NCBI RefSeq assembly: GCF_000759475.1 | Contig: NZ_CP009454.1 | Coordinates: forward strand, 2,046,001-2,110,000 | DNA length: 64,000 bases | Source: Pantoea rwandensis | GTDB taxonomy: Bacteria > Pseudomonadota > Gammaproteobacteria > Enterobacterales > Enterobacteriaceae | Reading direction: 5' to 3' | Shown: in pieces, positions 18,947 through 28,023 of the stretch | How the letters are laid out: each line of letters starts with the position of its first letter | Position numbering within the stretch: the first letter of the stretch is position 1 | The notes under the pieces: model-generated | Database searches by the model: none | What the model was told of the DNA's origin: nothing | The model's input: the letters and a program-made list of their open reading frames with translations, nothing else | Position numbers and translations under genes: made by a program

Positions 18947-20283
18947 GCGGATTAAAAAAACAGGCCGTCTGGCTGTTTGGCAGTACCTGCTTCGCGGCAT
19001 TGCTGCAGGTGTTACAGCTCAGCGTTCTGGCGCGAAAACTGGAAGCGCATGAGTTAGGTTTACTAGCCATTATCAACGCCATTCTGGCGGTGGCAACGGT
19101 GTTGCAGGATATGGGGATGAGCAGCTATATCGTGCATCGCCAGGACATCAACCGCCGCCAGCAGAGTACCATTTATTGGGTCAACGTCTCGCTCAGCTTG
19201 TGTACCGGCTTGATTATGCTGGCGATTGCCTTCCCGGTATCGTGGTTCTATCACCTGCCTGAATTGACAGGGCTGATCATGCTCACCAGCCTCAACTTCC
19301 TCGTGCTGGGACATCTGTCGCAGTATCAGGCGCACTATGTGAAATCCAAACGTATGGTGACGCTGGCGAAGATTGAGATGGCGACCAAGCTGTTCGCGTT
19401 CATCTGTACCGTGGCGATGCTGTACTTTACCTCGCTCACGGTGGCGGCGGCGATCCTTGGACTGTTCATCAATGCCTTTACGCGCATCCTGTGCATGATC
19501 TACTTCGGGGAGAAGTCGTGGCGTCCAACGTGGGAGTTTGAAGGGGCGACCTTCATCAGCGCGGTGCGTTACGGTATCTATCAGCTCGGTTCGCAGACCA
19601 TTAATCAGCTGCGTACCCAGGCGGATGCGTTAATCGTCGGTAAAGTGATGGGCGCGGAGATGCTGGGGATCTACTCGCTGGCCAAAGAGTTGATTCTGCA
19701 GCCGCTGAAGCTGGTATCACCGGTGATTAACCGTCTGGCGCTGCCGCGTTTCGCCGAGAAGCAGCACGATCCGGAGCAGCTGAAAAATCTATTCCTGAAA
19801 GGCACCTTCGTCATCATGTTGTTCAGCAGCGCGATGTATCTGGCGATTGGCATTCTTTCGCCGGTGATCGTACGCGTGCTGTATGGCGCGTCGCATGAGC
19901 AGGTTTACCATCTGATTCCACTGATGCTGCTATTCGGTATGCTGCGTCCGATGGGGGGCTTAACCGGCGCGATTTCCCAGGCGAACGGCAAGACCAACGT
20001 CGAGTTCTACTGGAACATCGTCGCCAGTCTGGTGGTGGTGGTGGTGTTGGCGACAACCTACATCTGGCCGAACGTGCTGTATGTGGCGCTGACGTTGTCT
20101 ATCTCGCAGGTGTTGATTTCTGCCTTCGCCCATCCGTTCTTTATCAAGCCGGTGATTGGTATCCGCTTTATGCCGTATGCCCGCCAGTGGGTTTCGGTGT
20201 CGGTGGTGTTTGTCGGCCTGATGATGCTAGTGAATCACTTCAACTTGTTTGTGATGCCGGAGTGGTTTGAGGGTTGGCTGTAG
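18943..20283 (+). CDS. amsL: Wzx-type repeat-unit flippase (AmsL)
   Basis: Integral membrane protein of 446 residues with about 12-14 hydrophobic helices, of the MOP/polysaccharide transport superfamily. It should flip the lipid-linked repeat unit across the inner membrane. Typical features are the early LSVLARKLEAHELGLLAIIN (about 25-44), RYGIYQLGSQTINQLRTQAD (about 207-226) and ALIVGKVMGAEMLGIYSLAK right after. The start is GTG at 18943, in a GTGTGA overlap with the amsK stop and 8 nt after GGAG. It is the last gene of the ams operon. Confidence 0.92.
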   Translation: MSGLKKQAVWLFGSTCFAALLQVLQLSVLARKLEAHELGLLAIINAILAVATVLQDMGMSSYIVHRQDINRRQQSTIYWVNVSLSLCTGLIMLAIAFPVSWFYHLPELTGLIMLTSLNFLVLGHLSQYQAHYVKSKRMVTLAKIEMATKLFAFICTVAMLYFTSLTVAAAILGLFINAFTRILCMIYFGEKSWRPTWEFEGATFISAVRYGIYQLGSQTINQLRTQADALIVGKVMGAEMLGIYSLAKELILQPLKLVSPVINRLALPRFAEKQHDPEQLKNLFLKGTFVIMLFSSAMYLAIGILSPVIVRVLYGASHEQVYHLIPLMLLFGMLRPMGGLTGAISQANGKTNVEFYWNIVASLVVVVVLATTYIWPNVLYVALTLSISQVLISAFAHPFFIKPVIGIRFMPYARQWVSVSVVFVGLMMLVNHFNLFVMPEWFEGWL

Positions 20284-20354
20284 GTTTTGCCATTACTACG
20301 TGATCTGCGCGGGCATGCACTTGCTGCCTGCACAGATCCGTAACGGCGACATGT

Positions 20355-20403
20355 ATGGCGTAATGCCGCTCGCTTAAGCCAGGGAGTGCGTATTCAACCC
20401 GGT
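20355..20403 (+). repeat. Dispersed intergenic repeat, copy 1
   Basis: This 49-bp stretch (ATGGCGTAATGCCGCT... ending CAACCCGGT) matches 61666-61714 at 43 of 49 positions by eye, and both copies are followed by hairpin sequences. It looks like part of a REP-like intergenic repeat family; it is not coding. Confidence 0.7.
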
Positions 20404-20448
20404 TCTCCCTCAATGCGCATCCTGTGAAATTCGCACTGAACAATGTAG

Positions 20449-20508
20449 GGTCGCCATTTATGGCGACCAAAACGCACTCAACTGACCAGCATTACGCCAT
20501 TTATGGCG
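20449..20508. repeat. Two REP-like palindromes upstream of galF
   Basis: GGTCGCCAT-TT-ATGGCGACC (20449-20468) is a perfect hairpin with a 2-nt spacer. A second one, CGCCAT-TT-ATGGCG (20495-20508), shares the same core. Paired palindromes of this sort are typical of REP/BIME-like elements. A transcription-termination role is possible but no T-run follows. Confidence 0.65.
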
Positions 20509-20786
20509 CAGTCTACCCGCACGCACCACGAAAAAACTCCGCTGAACTCATTCTGTAAACCACTGGTCTTAACCTCTGCCACTTTTCCATAGACCTCCCA
20601 CTGTTTTTCAGCGGTTTAGCGCCTCCATTTTGCTTCGGTCAGGCGAAGCGGCAGCCCGCCATTTTGGCGATTTTTGATGTGGTGACAGAGAGTTAGTGCC
20701 GGATTTTCAGATAAAGATTATACTTGCTGCACCGGCCGATCCTGCATAATCGACCCCACGTATTCACTTCATGAAATGGAATAAAT

Positions 20787-21680
20787 ATGACCAAGCTTAA
20801 AGCAGTAATCCCGGTTGCGGGTCTCGGTATGCATATGCTCCCTGCAACGAAAGCCATCCCGAAAGAGATGCTGCCTATCGTCGACAAACCAATGATTCAA
20901 TACATCGTTGACGAGTGCGTAGCGGCGGGCATCAAGGAGATTGTGCTGGTCACCCATGCTTCCAAAAATGCAGTGGAAAACCACTTCGACACCACTTATG
21001 AGCTGGAAGCGCTGCTTGAAGCGCGCGTAAAACGTCAGCTGCTGAGCGAAGTGCAATCAATCTGTCCTCCTGGCGTGACTATCATGAACGTGCGTCAGGC
21101 GAACCCGTTGGGCCTCGGCCACTCAGTGCTGTGTGCACGTCCAATGATCGGTGATAACCCGTTCGTGGTGGTACTGCCAGATGTGCTGCTGGATGACTCA
21201 ACCGCTGACCACCTGCGCTACAACCTCGCTGCGATGGTCGCGCGCTTCGAAGAAACCGGTCACTCACAGGTGCTGGCGAAACACATGCCGGGCGAAGATC
21301 TGACCGAATACGGTGTTCTGACCACCGAAGCGCCAATTGATAACCCAGGTGACATCAGCACCATCACCAACATCATTGAAAAGCCAGAAGCGGGCCAGCT
21401 GGATTCAGACCTGACTGCGGTTGGTCGTTATGTGCTGTCTGCGGATATCTGGCAAGAGCTGGAAAATACCGAGCCAGGCGCTTGGGGCCGTATCCAGCTG
21501 ACCGATGCCATCGCCTCACTCAGCAAGAAAAAACCGGTAGATGCACAATTGCTGACCGGTACCAGCTTCGACTGTGGTAAAAAAATGGGCTACATGCAGG
21601 CCTTCGTTTCTTACGGTCTGCGTAACAACGCGCAGGGCCGTGATTTCCGTGAAGCTATCCAGAAAATCCTGGCGAAATAA
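20787..21680 (+). CDS. galF: UTP-glucose-1-phosphate uridylyltransferase subunit GalF
   Basis: A 297-residue GalU/GalF family protein linked to supply of UDP-glucose for the polysaccharides. The N-terminal signature reads [19 protein letters not shown], whereas GalU has GLGTRMLPATK; the Thr-Arg to Met-His change is the usual mark of GalF. GalF itself has little or no catalytic activity in E. coli and is thought to modulate GalU. A separate promoter is likely, because about 500 bp separate it from amsL. galE follows after 44 nt. This galF position, beside surface-polysaccharide loci, is standard in enterobacteria. Confidence 0.93.
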   Translation: MTKLKAVIPVAGLGMHMLPATKAIPKEMLPIVDKPMIQYIVDECVAAGIKEIVLVTHASKNAVENHFDTTYELEALLEARVKRQLLSEVQSICPPGVTIMNVRQANPLGLGHSVLCARPMIGDNPFVVVLPDVLLDDSTADHLRYNLAAMVARFEETGHSQVLAKHMPGEDLTEYGVLTTEAPIDNPGDISTITNIIEKPEAGQLDSDLTAVGRYVLSADIWQELENTEPGAWGRIQLTDAIASLSKKKPVDAQLLTGTSFDCGKKMGYMQAFVSYGLRNNAQGRDFREAIQKILAK

Positions 21681-21724
21681 TCCATTCTCATGCCGCGCCG
21701 CTTGCGCGGTTTAAAGGAGTACAC

Positions 21725-22738
21725 ATGGCTATTTTGGTAACGGGCGGAGCAGGGTACATCGGCTCCCATACGGTGCTGGCGCTGTTAGAGCGCGGCGACG
21801 ACGTTGTGGTCCTGGATAACCTTTGCAATGCTTCGCGCGAAGCCGTCAATCGCGTGGAGAAGTTGTCTGGCAAGAAAGCGGTGTTCGTTGAAGGCGACAT
21901 CCGCGATCGCGCTTGCCTGCGTGACTTGTTTGCGGCCAACGACATCTCTGCAGTGATTCACTTCGCGGCGTTGAAAGCCGTAGGTGAATCGACCCGCATG
22001 CCGCTGGAATACTACGAGAACAACGTGGCGGGTACCGTGGTGCTGCTGGAAGAGATGCGCGCTGCAGGCGTGTGGAACTTCATTTTCAGCTCTTCAGCGA
22101 CCGTATACGGCGCCGATGCACCGGTTCCTTATGTGGAAACCACGCCAATCGGTGGTACCACCAGCCCGTACGGCACCTCTAAGCTGATGATCGAATTCGT
22201 GATGCGCGATTTCGCCAAAGCAGATCCGAATTTCAAAGCCATCGCGCTGCGCTACTTTAACCCGGTTGGCGCGCATGAGTCTGGCGAGATTGGTGAAGAC
22301 CCAACCGGTATTCCTAACAACCTGCTGCCGTATATCGCGCAGGTGGCAATTGGTCGCCTGGAGAAGCTGGGCGTGTTTGGTGATGACTACGACACGCCAG
22401 ACGGCACCGCTCAGCGCGACTACATCCACGTGGTGGATTTGGCCGAAGGCCACCTGAAGGCGCTGGATCATCTGCCGAAAGTCACCGGTTACAAGGCGTA
22501 TAATCTTGGCGGTGGGGTAGGGTTCTCGGTGCTGGAAATGATTAAGGCGTTCGAGAAGGCTTCTGGTAAGGCGATTCCGTTTGAGTTTAAGCCGCGTCGT
22601 GATGGCGATCTGCCGGCGTTCTGGGCGGATGCGACGCTCGCAAACAATGAGCTGGACTGGCGTGTGACGCGTGGGATCGATGCGATGATGCGTGATACGT
22701 GGAACTGGCAGAGTAAGAACCCGGAAGGGTTTAAGTAA
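21725..22738 (+). CDS. galE: UDP-glucose 4-epimerase
   Basis: Interconverts UDP-glucose and UDP-galactose, giving UDP-galactose to AmsG and the ams glycosyltransferases. The 337-residue extended SDR has the NAD-binding GGAGYIGSH (residues 7-15), the catalytic block with SSSATVYG (about 122-129) and YGTSK (Tyr about 149, Lys about 153), and GGGVGFSVLEM near the C-terminus. AAAGGAG lies upstream of the ATG. It probably forms a two-gene unit with galF. E. coli has its galE in the gal operon; a polysaccharide-linked copy is usual in Erwinia and Pantoea. Confidence 0.95.
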   Translation: MAILVTGGAGYIGSHTVLALLERGDDVVVLDNLCNASREAVNRVEKLSGKKAVFVEGDIRDRACLRDLFAANDISAVIHFAALKAVGESTRMPLEYYENNVAGTVVLLEEMRAAGVWNFIFSSSATVYGADAPVPYVETTPIGGTTSPYGTSKLMIEFVMRDFAKADPNFKAIALRYFNPVGAHESGEIGEDPTGIPNNLLPYIAQVAIGRLEKLGVFGDDYDTPDGTAQRDYIHVVDLAEGHLKALDHLPKVTGYKAYNLGGGVGFSVLEMIKAFEKASGKAIPFEFKPRRDGDLPAFWADATLANNELDWRVTRGIDAMMRDTWNWQSKNPEGFK

Positions 22739-23111
22739 TTGAAAAATGCGAACTCAGCTTTAAAGCCTGTTACTTAAACATGTTTATGAACATAAATTCA
22801 CTTTCTTGCTTCAAGTTTATAATTAAGGCATTTGACTTGCAGGCATGTTTGCATTGATTAGAAGCTCGAACTCTCGGGCTTCAGTTCCTTAAGTGACCAG
22901 CATTAAACTCATGATAACTTTTTTATACCATTGAGCAGTCCTTAATAGCGTTTACATTTTTTACTCCCCCACTGAGTAAGATGTGATGAACTAGTATGCG
23001 TTAAACCCACGCAACGCAATTACCCTCTACCCTTCAAATATACGGTCAACTCGACAGGCTAACCCCCCGTTCATTAATAAATAACGATCCAATCTAGCGG
23101 AAATGCTCCTG
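22739..23111. other. Non-coding stretch after galE
   Basis: About 370 bp of A+T-rich DNA with no supported gene. Many stops occur in all frames. It leads into the remains of an insertion sequence and marks the left edge of the low-G+C island. Confidence 0.5.
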
Positions 23112-23965
23112 ATGCCTGAACAGCGGATTAAAGAACTGAAACAGCAACTGGCTAAATCTGAAATTAAAGCAGGTTTTGTATAAGTCTCTGAAGCGGGAAG
23201 AAGTAATCGAATAACGTTCCTAGCATATCGTGCAGCAGGTGGTAGACATCCGTCTGCATCTTCTCTAGCTGCGTAAACATAAGCTATGTCACCTGCCGCG
23301 GTGACAGCTGATGGCTGGCCATGGCCTCTTGTTCCAGTTGCTGCACAGCGGCAGGCTTCTAAAATTACCTTGGCGGGCATATTACAAACGACAATAACTA
23401 TCACTACTTTATTGCCATCCCAATTTGCCAAAAGTGTTGGAAATCAAGAGAAAGTCAGCCGCCCGTAGCAGGTGCGGGTAGCCGAATCACTATTTTGCCT
23501 TTACGAGTGGGAACAGCATATGCCAGCCTGAAAACGGACGTCTGGTAAAATATAGGGAATATTATGTGCAGGGTAGCATGCATGCCCGCACGTTGACTGT
23601 GCGTTCAGGATCGCTCAGGGCAGCAGACGGTCATAGCTTCCGCTGGTACATCACTCAGACAGGGGCATCCAGTACTGCTCTGAGGAATATCTATCGGGCA
23701 TTGCACAAACGATATGGCATCACGAACTCAATGACGGACGGTTACGACTGTTAACAGAATGCACTGGCGGAACGGATAAACGGGATACTAAAAACTGAAT
23801 ATCTGCCCGTGAAATCGGAAAATATAGAACAGGAAAGAAATATGGTTAGAGAGTCCTTGAAAGTCTACAGAACCCAACAGTTTCAGGTGTCGCTATAATA
23901 CAAAACGCCCGCTGAAGTTCATCGGGCGTTAGATAACTGAAAGTGTAAACCTATTCCAAAAGCCG
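23112..23965 (+). mobile_element. Decayed IS3-family insertion sequence
   Basis: The region contains traces of an IS3-family element. At 23112-23183 a short frame, MPEQRIKELKQQLAKSEIKA, resembles the coiled end of an OrfA. At 23566-23940 the C-terminal part of the OrfB transposase is readable. The sequence just after it (AACTGAAAGTGTAAACC) resembles the terminal repeat region of IS3-type elements. Boundaries are approximate; the middle portion is unrecognisable or replaced. It lies at the junction between galE and the A+T-rich polysaccharide island. Confidence 0.65.
23566..23940 (+). pseudogene. IS3-family transposase OrfB, C-terminal remnant
   Basis: Read in two frames, this shows the end of a DDE (rve) transposase. 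LVHHSDRGIQYCSEEYL, beginning at 23643, contains the second catalytic Asp. A frameshift then leads to KRYGITNSMTDGYDC. A TAA at 23752-23754 interrupts the frame, after which NALAERINGILKTEYL carries the catalytic Glu. A second in-frame TAA stands at 23896-23898 before YKTPAEVHRALDN. With one frameshift, two nonsense codons and no complete N-terminus, it cannot make an active transposase. Confidence 0.8.
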
Positions 23966-24015
23966 TAACATAACTTCATGGGGATTCTACAATGAATGAT
24001 TATTATCAGAAAATA

Positions 24016-25164
24016 TCAGACCCTCACTTCATACTTACGGGCAACTTTACGACCTTTATTTCGTAAAGGTATTTCCAGATATCGATAGCTTAATTCAGAT
24101 GAAATAAAAATTAGCCCTAAAGCAAATATTGTCATCCATAGCGATCTAAGGTAGGAATCTCCAGCTGCAAAACCGTAGTGAACCATAATCCGAACTGTTG
24201 ATTCCTGAACTAAATAGATTACAGGCATGTGTGCCAGATAAATACTATATGATCGTGATGCAATCCATCTCATAGAACGAGCTAAAATCCCTTCGAATTC
24301 GGGTGAAAGAAATAAGCCGCCGTCCCAAGATGCAATATAAACCAGCAATGTAGAAGTTAGTGCTAAAGAACCGAAGAGAAAAATAGAACCTTTTAAAGCT
24401 GCCGGAATGGCGAAAAGTGAAAACAGCAGCAAAGTATTCACCAGATATCGGAGATGCCACCGCCTCAAAAAAACGGGTTTGATTTTACTGCCCAGCGACA
24501 ACTTTAATATGGCTAAGAGGACACCAAAAATAAGACCATGATAGCGAAAGTTCGGACTCCAATCACCCTGTTGAACATTGTAGAGCAGGAGAATAGCCAC
24601 TATCGAAAATGTGATTATTTTCCAGCGCGTTCTCATGAAAAGAAGAATGAAAGGTGCAACAAAATAGAATTGTTCTTCTAACGATAACGACCAATAAGGT
24701 CCATAAGTTGGCAAGTAACCTTGTTCAAGCAGATAACCGGAAAAAGCATTAAATGAAAAAGTGATTATTGTAATGCAATAAATAATATTGTGCCTAAATT
24801 CTCCAAATGCGTTGGTGATATTATAAAACGCTGAGAAAAAAAGGACCACAAACATCCAGAACCATGAGGCAGGGATCAATCTGTATATTCTTTTCACAAA
24901 AAAAGGAATAATAGTATGACGGAAAAGTTGTGTAGGTGATTGATTATTATTTAGATGAGTCAGAAGGTTCGTAGTAATCAGGTAGCCAGAAATAGAAAAG
25001 AAGAGATCAACACCGGGCCAGAGTTCAACGTACTTGTTGATATTTTGAAGTAATTGATGTTTGCTCCAGATATACAGAGTAGGCAAGTGTTCAAGAAGAA
25101 CAGCAACTATTGCAAAAAACCTCAAATACTCAATTTCAATATTGAGCTTGCCTTTTTTTACCAT
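24016..25164 (-). CDS. OafA-like membrane O-acyltransferase
   Basis: A 382-residue acyltransferase-3 family protein with about ten transmembrane helices. The N-terminal signature is EIEYLRFFAIVAVLLEHLP (about 9-27), with the catalytic His in LLEHL. SLSLEEQFYFVAPFI (about 170-184) is the second family landmark. It probably acetylates a sugar of the O-antigen or another surface glycan at the inner membrane. It is the last gene of a minus-strand unit with rmlA and rmlB. ATG at 25164 is preferred to a GTG four codons upstream. No SGNH domain is attached. Confidence 0.85.
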   Translation of the reverse strand: MVKKGKLNIEIEYLRFFAIVAVLLEHLPTLYIWSKHQLLQNINKYVELWPGVDLFFSISGYLITTNLLTHLNNNQSPTQLFRHTIIPFFVKRIYRLIPASWFWMFVVLFFSAFYNITNAFGEFRHNIIYCITIITFSFNAFSGYLLEQGYLPTYGPYWSLSLEEQFYFVAPFILLFMRTRWKIITFSIVAILLLYNVQQGDWSPNFRYHGLIFGVLLAILKLSLGSKIKPVFLRRWHLRYLVNTLLLFSLFAIPAALKGSIFLFGSLALTSTLLVYIASWDGGLFLSPEFEGILARSMRWIASRSYSIYLAHMPVIYLVQESTVRIMVHYGFAAGDSYLRSLWMTIFALGLIFISSELSYRYLEIPLRNKGRKVARKYEVRV

Positions 25165-25212
25165 ACTAATCACCACTGCTAAGGGATTTTGGCGGGAAGC
25201 CCCGCCAGAAAA

Positions 25213-26076
25213 TTATTTTACCATTCCCAAAAGATATTGACCGTATTCAGTCTTAGATAATTTCTGACCTTCGTTATAAACATCCTGGCTCGAAAGCCAG
25301 CCATTTTTGAAGGCGATTTCTTCAAGGCATGCTACTTTAAATCCTTGCCTTTTTTCAATCGTATGAATGAACTGAGAAGCTTCGATCAGACTGTCATGAG
25401 TACCAGTATCAAGCCACGCAAAGCCACGTCCTAAAAGTTCTACATTTAGCGAGTTTTGCTCTAAATATAGACGGTTGAGATCGGTGATTTCCAGCTCACC
25501 TCTGAGAGAAGGTTTTAATGTACGCGCATAGTCAGTGACATTGTTATCATAAAAATACAAGCCAGTAATAGCCCAGTTAGATTTTGGTTGAACAGGTTTT
25601 TCTTCCAGCGATAGGGCCTTAAAGTTCTCATCAAACTCAACGACACCAAAACGCTCAGGATCTTTAACCTGATAACCAAACACGGTAGCACCGTTAGTGT
25701 TTGCAGTTGTGCGTGCCAGAACAGGGGCAAATCCCTGGCCAAAGAAGATATTATCACCAAGAACTAATGCACAACTTTCATTGTTGATGAATTTTTCACC
25801 GATAATAAAAGCTTGAGCAAGGCCATCCGGACTCGCTTGAATAGCATAACTGAGGTTGATACCGAACTGGCTACCGTCACCCATCAGCCTGACAAATGAA
25901 GCGTGATCATCAGGTGTAGTAATGATTAGGATATCTTTGATACCCGCCAACATGAGCACCGAAACCGGATAATAAATCATAGGTTTATCGTAAACAGGTA
26001 GCAGCTGCTTTGATACACCTTTGGTTATTGGGTATAATCGGGTGCCAGAACCACCGGCAAGAACGATACCTTTCAT
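25213..26076 (-). CDS. rfbA: Glucose-1-phosphate thymidylyltransferase
   Basis: Also called rmlA. It makes dTDP-glucose from dTTP and glucose-1-phosphate, the first step to dTDP-deoxysugars. The 287-residue protein begins [20 protein letters not shown], the nucleotide-binding G-x-G-T-R motif, followed by [34 protein letters not shown] lies in the middle. Its ATG overlaps the rmlB stop by one base (TAATG), so the two are translationally coupled. Low G+C compared with the flanks suggests transfer with the island. No rmlC or rmlD is present in the window. Confidence 0.95.
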   Translation of the reverse strand: MKGIVLAGGSGTRLYPITKGVSKQLLPVYDKPMIYYPVSVLMLAGIKDILIITTPDDHASFVRLMGDGSQFGINLSYAIQASPDGLAQAFIIGEKFINNESCALVLGDNIFFGQGFAPVLARTTANTNGATVFGYQVKDPERFGVVEFDENFKALSLEEKPVQPKSNWAITGLYFYDNNVTDYARTLKPSLRGELEITDLNRLYLEQNSLNVELLGRGFAWLDTGTHDSLIEASQFIHTIEKRQGFKVACLEEIAFKNGWLSSQDVYNEGQKLSKTEYGQYLLGMVK

Positions 26077-27158
26077 TACAAATACTCCCCTGAATTATTA
26101 TTTAAACCCAAACGCTGTCCCTGATAAGACCCGTCCTTAACGCGTTTCCACCACCACTCGTTTTCGAGATACCACTGAATCGTTTTGCGTAAGCCAGTTG
26201 CAAATGACTCCTGTGGAACCCAGCCTAATTCACGCTCAATCTTTGAGGCATCAATAGCATAACGGAGATCATGGCCCGGTCGATCCTTGACGAATGTGAT
26301 CAGCTCCCGGTAGCTGCTGAGGTTAGGGAGTGTTGATGGAGAAAGCTCATCAAGAATGTCGCATATACTCTGCACAACCGTAAGGTTTGTCTGCTCATTA
26401 TGACCGCCAATATTGTAAGTCTGGCCAATGACACCGTTTTTAACGACTTCCAGGAGGGCTCTAGCGTGATCTTCAACATATAACCAGTCACGAATCTGGC
26501 TACCGTTACCATAAACAGGCAGAGGTTTACCATGCAGAGCGTTAAGAATAGTCAGTGGTATCAATTTTTCTGGAAAATGATAAGGGCCATAATTATTCGA
26601 GCAATTAGTCACAAGAACCGGAAGGTTGTAGGTTCGATGCCATGCTCTCACCAGATGGTCGCTGCTCGCTTTTGATGCAGAATAGGGACTGCTTGGCGAG
26701 TAAGGTGTGTTCTCAGTGAACAAATCAGAAGTATTGTGCAAATCACCATATACTTCATCAGTTGAGATATGATGAAAGCGAAAGTCAATTTTATTGGTAT
26801 CACTCAACCGGTTATAATACAGGCGTGAAGCTTCCAGCAGATTATAGGTGCCAATAATGTTAGTCTGAATGAACGCTCCTGGCCCATCAATCGAGCGGTC
26901 AACATGACTCTCTGCAGCTAAGTGCATGATTGCATTAGGCTTGAAAGAGTTAATCACTGATCTTATTGCATCGTAATCGCAGATATTAGCTTCAACGAAA
27001 GAAAATCCGGGTGAATTTTTAATCGTTTTTAGTGAGTCAAGATTACCCGCGTAAGTTAAAGCATCAACAACCAATACTTCATTATCACGATCAGCTACAA
27101 GAAGTCTCACTACAGCTGACCCGATGAACCCTGCACCGCCAGTTACTAAAATTTTCAT
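26076..27158 (-). CDS. rfbB: dTDP-glucose 4,6-dehydratase
   Basis: Also called rmlB. It converts dTDP-glucose to dTDP-4-keto-6-deoxy-glucose with bound NAD. The 360-residue extended SDR shows [13 protein letters not shown] at the N-terminus, the substrate-binding [15 protein letters not shown] (about 79-93), the catalytic [12 protein letters not shown] block (about 129-140) and [12 protein letters not shown] with the Tyr-x3-Lys pair (about 165). It is the first gene of the minus-strand unit and starts about 540 bp from the divergent cupin gene, so the control region lies in between. The next enzyme for the keto sugar is not encoded here. Confidence 0.95.
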   Translation of the reverse strand: MKILVTGGAGFIGSAVVRLLVADRDNEVLVVDALTYAGNLDSLKTIKNSPGFSFVEANICDYDAIRSVINSFKPNAIMHLAAESHVDRSIDGPGAFIQTNIIGTYNLLEASRLYYNRLSDTNKIDFRFHHISTDEVYGDLHNTSDLFTENTPYSPSSPYSASKASSDHLVRAWHRTYNLPVLVTNCSNNYGPYHFPEKLIPLTILNALHGKPLPVYGNGSQIRDWLYVEDHARALLEVVKNGVIGQTYNIGGHNEQTNLTVVQSICDILDELSPSTLPNLSSYRELITFVKDRPGHDLRYAIDASKIERELGWVPQESFATGLRKTIQWYLENEWWWKRVKDGSYQGQRLGLNNNSGEYL

Positions 27159-27205
27159 ACTCTTCCCGAAGATTTTGTTGCACGGCTGTACTATCTCACG
27201 CCGTA

Positions 27206-27466
27206 CTAAACTGATGTCAATAACTCTTCATTATGACGATTTAATCCAGCCTTGACCAGTTTAGCAAACATCAACTTGGACGATACCATATTGAGCATTA
27301 TGATAACTATTGCCAATGATATTAATTGAATGTTAATAATAACCTTGTTTATTTTATTATGGATGCTATCCCATGCATAAATTTTCAGACATAAGATCAC
27401 CTTACAAACACCCCTCCATATTTCGAAGAATGGTGCTACCGTGTTAGAATTAAGGAGTTTTTTCAA
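27206..27466 (-). CDS. Doubtful 86-aa ORF upstream of rfbB
   Basis: This frame would start at TTG, preceded by AGGA at a good distance (7 nt). It encodes a hydrophobic segment ([20 protein letters not shown]) that could span a membrane. I recognise no family. High A+T content makes chance ORFs likely, and the rare start codon lowers confidence. Confidence 0.2.
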   Translation of the reverse strand: MKKLLNSNTVAPFFEIWRGVCKVILCLKIYAWDSIHNKINKVIINIQLISLAIVIIMLNMVSSKLMFAKLVKAGLNRHNEELLTSV

Positions 27467-27571
27467 AGAACTAATCCTGCCTAAATCGTTTTTTTAATCA
27501 GGAAAAGTTAAAAAAACCAGATAAATCATAGGCTTGTCCTTTTTTTTGTTCTGCATTGATGAAGATTTAAT

Positions 27572-27610
27572 GAGCACTTTAGTTGCTACAGCTAAGGGCG
27601 GTAGCGTACT
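27572..27610 (+). promoter_or_regulatory. Second JUMPstart with ops element
   Basis: The ops core GGCGGTAGCGTA (27597-27608) is preceded by CACTTTAGTTGCTACAGCTAAG, resembling the JUMPstart at 2132-2170; both share GCTAAGG/GCCAAGG before the core. It lies about 90 nt before the first plus-strand gene of the island. It indicates RfaH-dependent transcription of the approximately 9.6-kb unit. Confidence 0.88.
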
Positions 27611-27696
27611 CATTTTAGGCAAAATTTTCTGTTTACTTGACTTATCACACTTAAGAAACTGCTACTTTAAAACTAGGTATTTTTAAGGTTAATCTT

Positions 27697-28023
27697 ATGG
27701 AAATTAAAAAAGTTGACCAATTCGTGCGCGGTTGGTTTGTTGGCGGTTTTGAGCCCACGCTTTTTAAAACAACCGATGTTGAAGTGGCTGTTCAGCATTT
27801 CAAAGCGGGTGATAAAGAAGCAAGCCATTGCCACAAAATCGCTACTGAAATCACTGTGCTCGTCAGTGGTAAAGCATTAATGAATGGTAAGCTTATCAAT
27901 GCTGGAGAGGTTGTGAAAATATCTCCCGGTGAGTACACGGATTTCGAAGCAATAGAAGACACTGTTACTACAGTAGTAAAAGTTCCTGGCGCATTAAATG
28001 ATAAATATCTTAAGGCAGAATGA
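27697..28023 (+). CDS. Small cupin-domain protein
   Basis: A single-domain cupin of 108 residues. The metal-binding motif is present as SHCHKIATE (His44, His46, Glu51), with the second cupin block near GEVVKISPGEYTDFE. The exact reaction is unknown; cupins in sugar pathways can be isomerases, epimerases or binding proteins. It is the first gene after the JUMPstart element and its stop overlaps the next start (ATGA), so it is coupled to the nucleotidyltransferase. This suggests a role in making or modifying the sugar precursor that the transferase activates. Confidence 0.75.
   Translation: MEIKKVDQFVRGWFVGGFEPTLFKTTDVEVAVQHFKAGDKEASHCHKIATEITVLVSGKALMNGKLINAGEVVKISPGEYTDFEAIEDTVTTVVKVPGALNDKYLKAE

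Larger units (their letters stand above)
20284..20786. other. Intergenic region between amsL and galF
   Basis: About 500 bp without a convincing gene. It holds a dispersed repeat (20355-20403), two palindromes built on CGCCATTTATGGCG (20449-20468 and 20495-20508) and, near its end, the likely galF promoter and leader. I see no U-rich terminator directly after amsL. Confidence 0.6.
27159..27696. other. Divergent control region between rfbB and the plus-strand O-antigen unit
   Basis: About 540 bp, strongly A+T-rich. It contains a JUMPstart/ops element for the plus-strand genes and a doubtful minus-strand ORF (27206-27466). Promoters for both directions are expected here, but I cannot place them firmly. 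Confidence 0.5.

Noticed and set aside
20787..21680. galU
   Set aside because: The signature loop has MHM in place of TRM, which is the GalF form, and the position fits galF.
23027..23431. 134-codon minus-strand ORF in the gap after galE
   Set aside because: No recognisable family, low-complexity Ala/Cys-rich text, and it lies across the remains of an insertion sequence.
25187..25210. Hairpin between rfbA and the acyltransferase as a terminator
   Set aside because: TGGCGGG/CCCGCCA forms a stem but is followed by A-rich sequence on the minus strand, so it lacks a U-tract.
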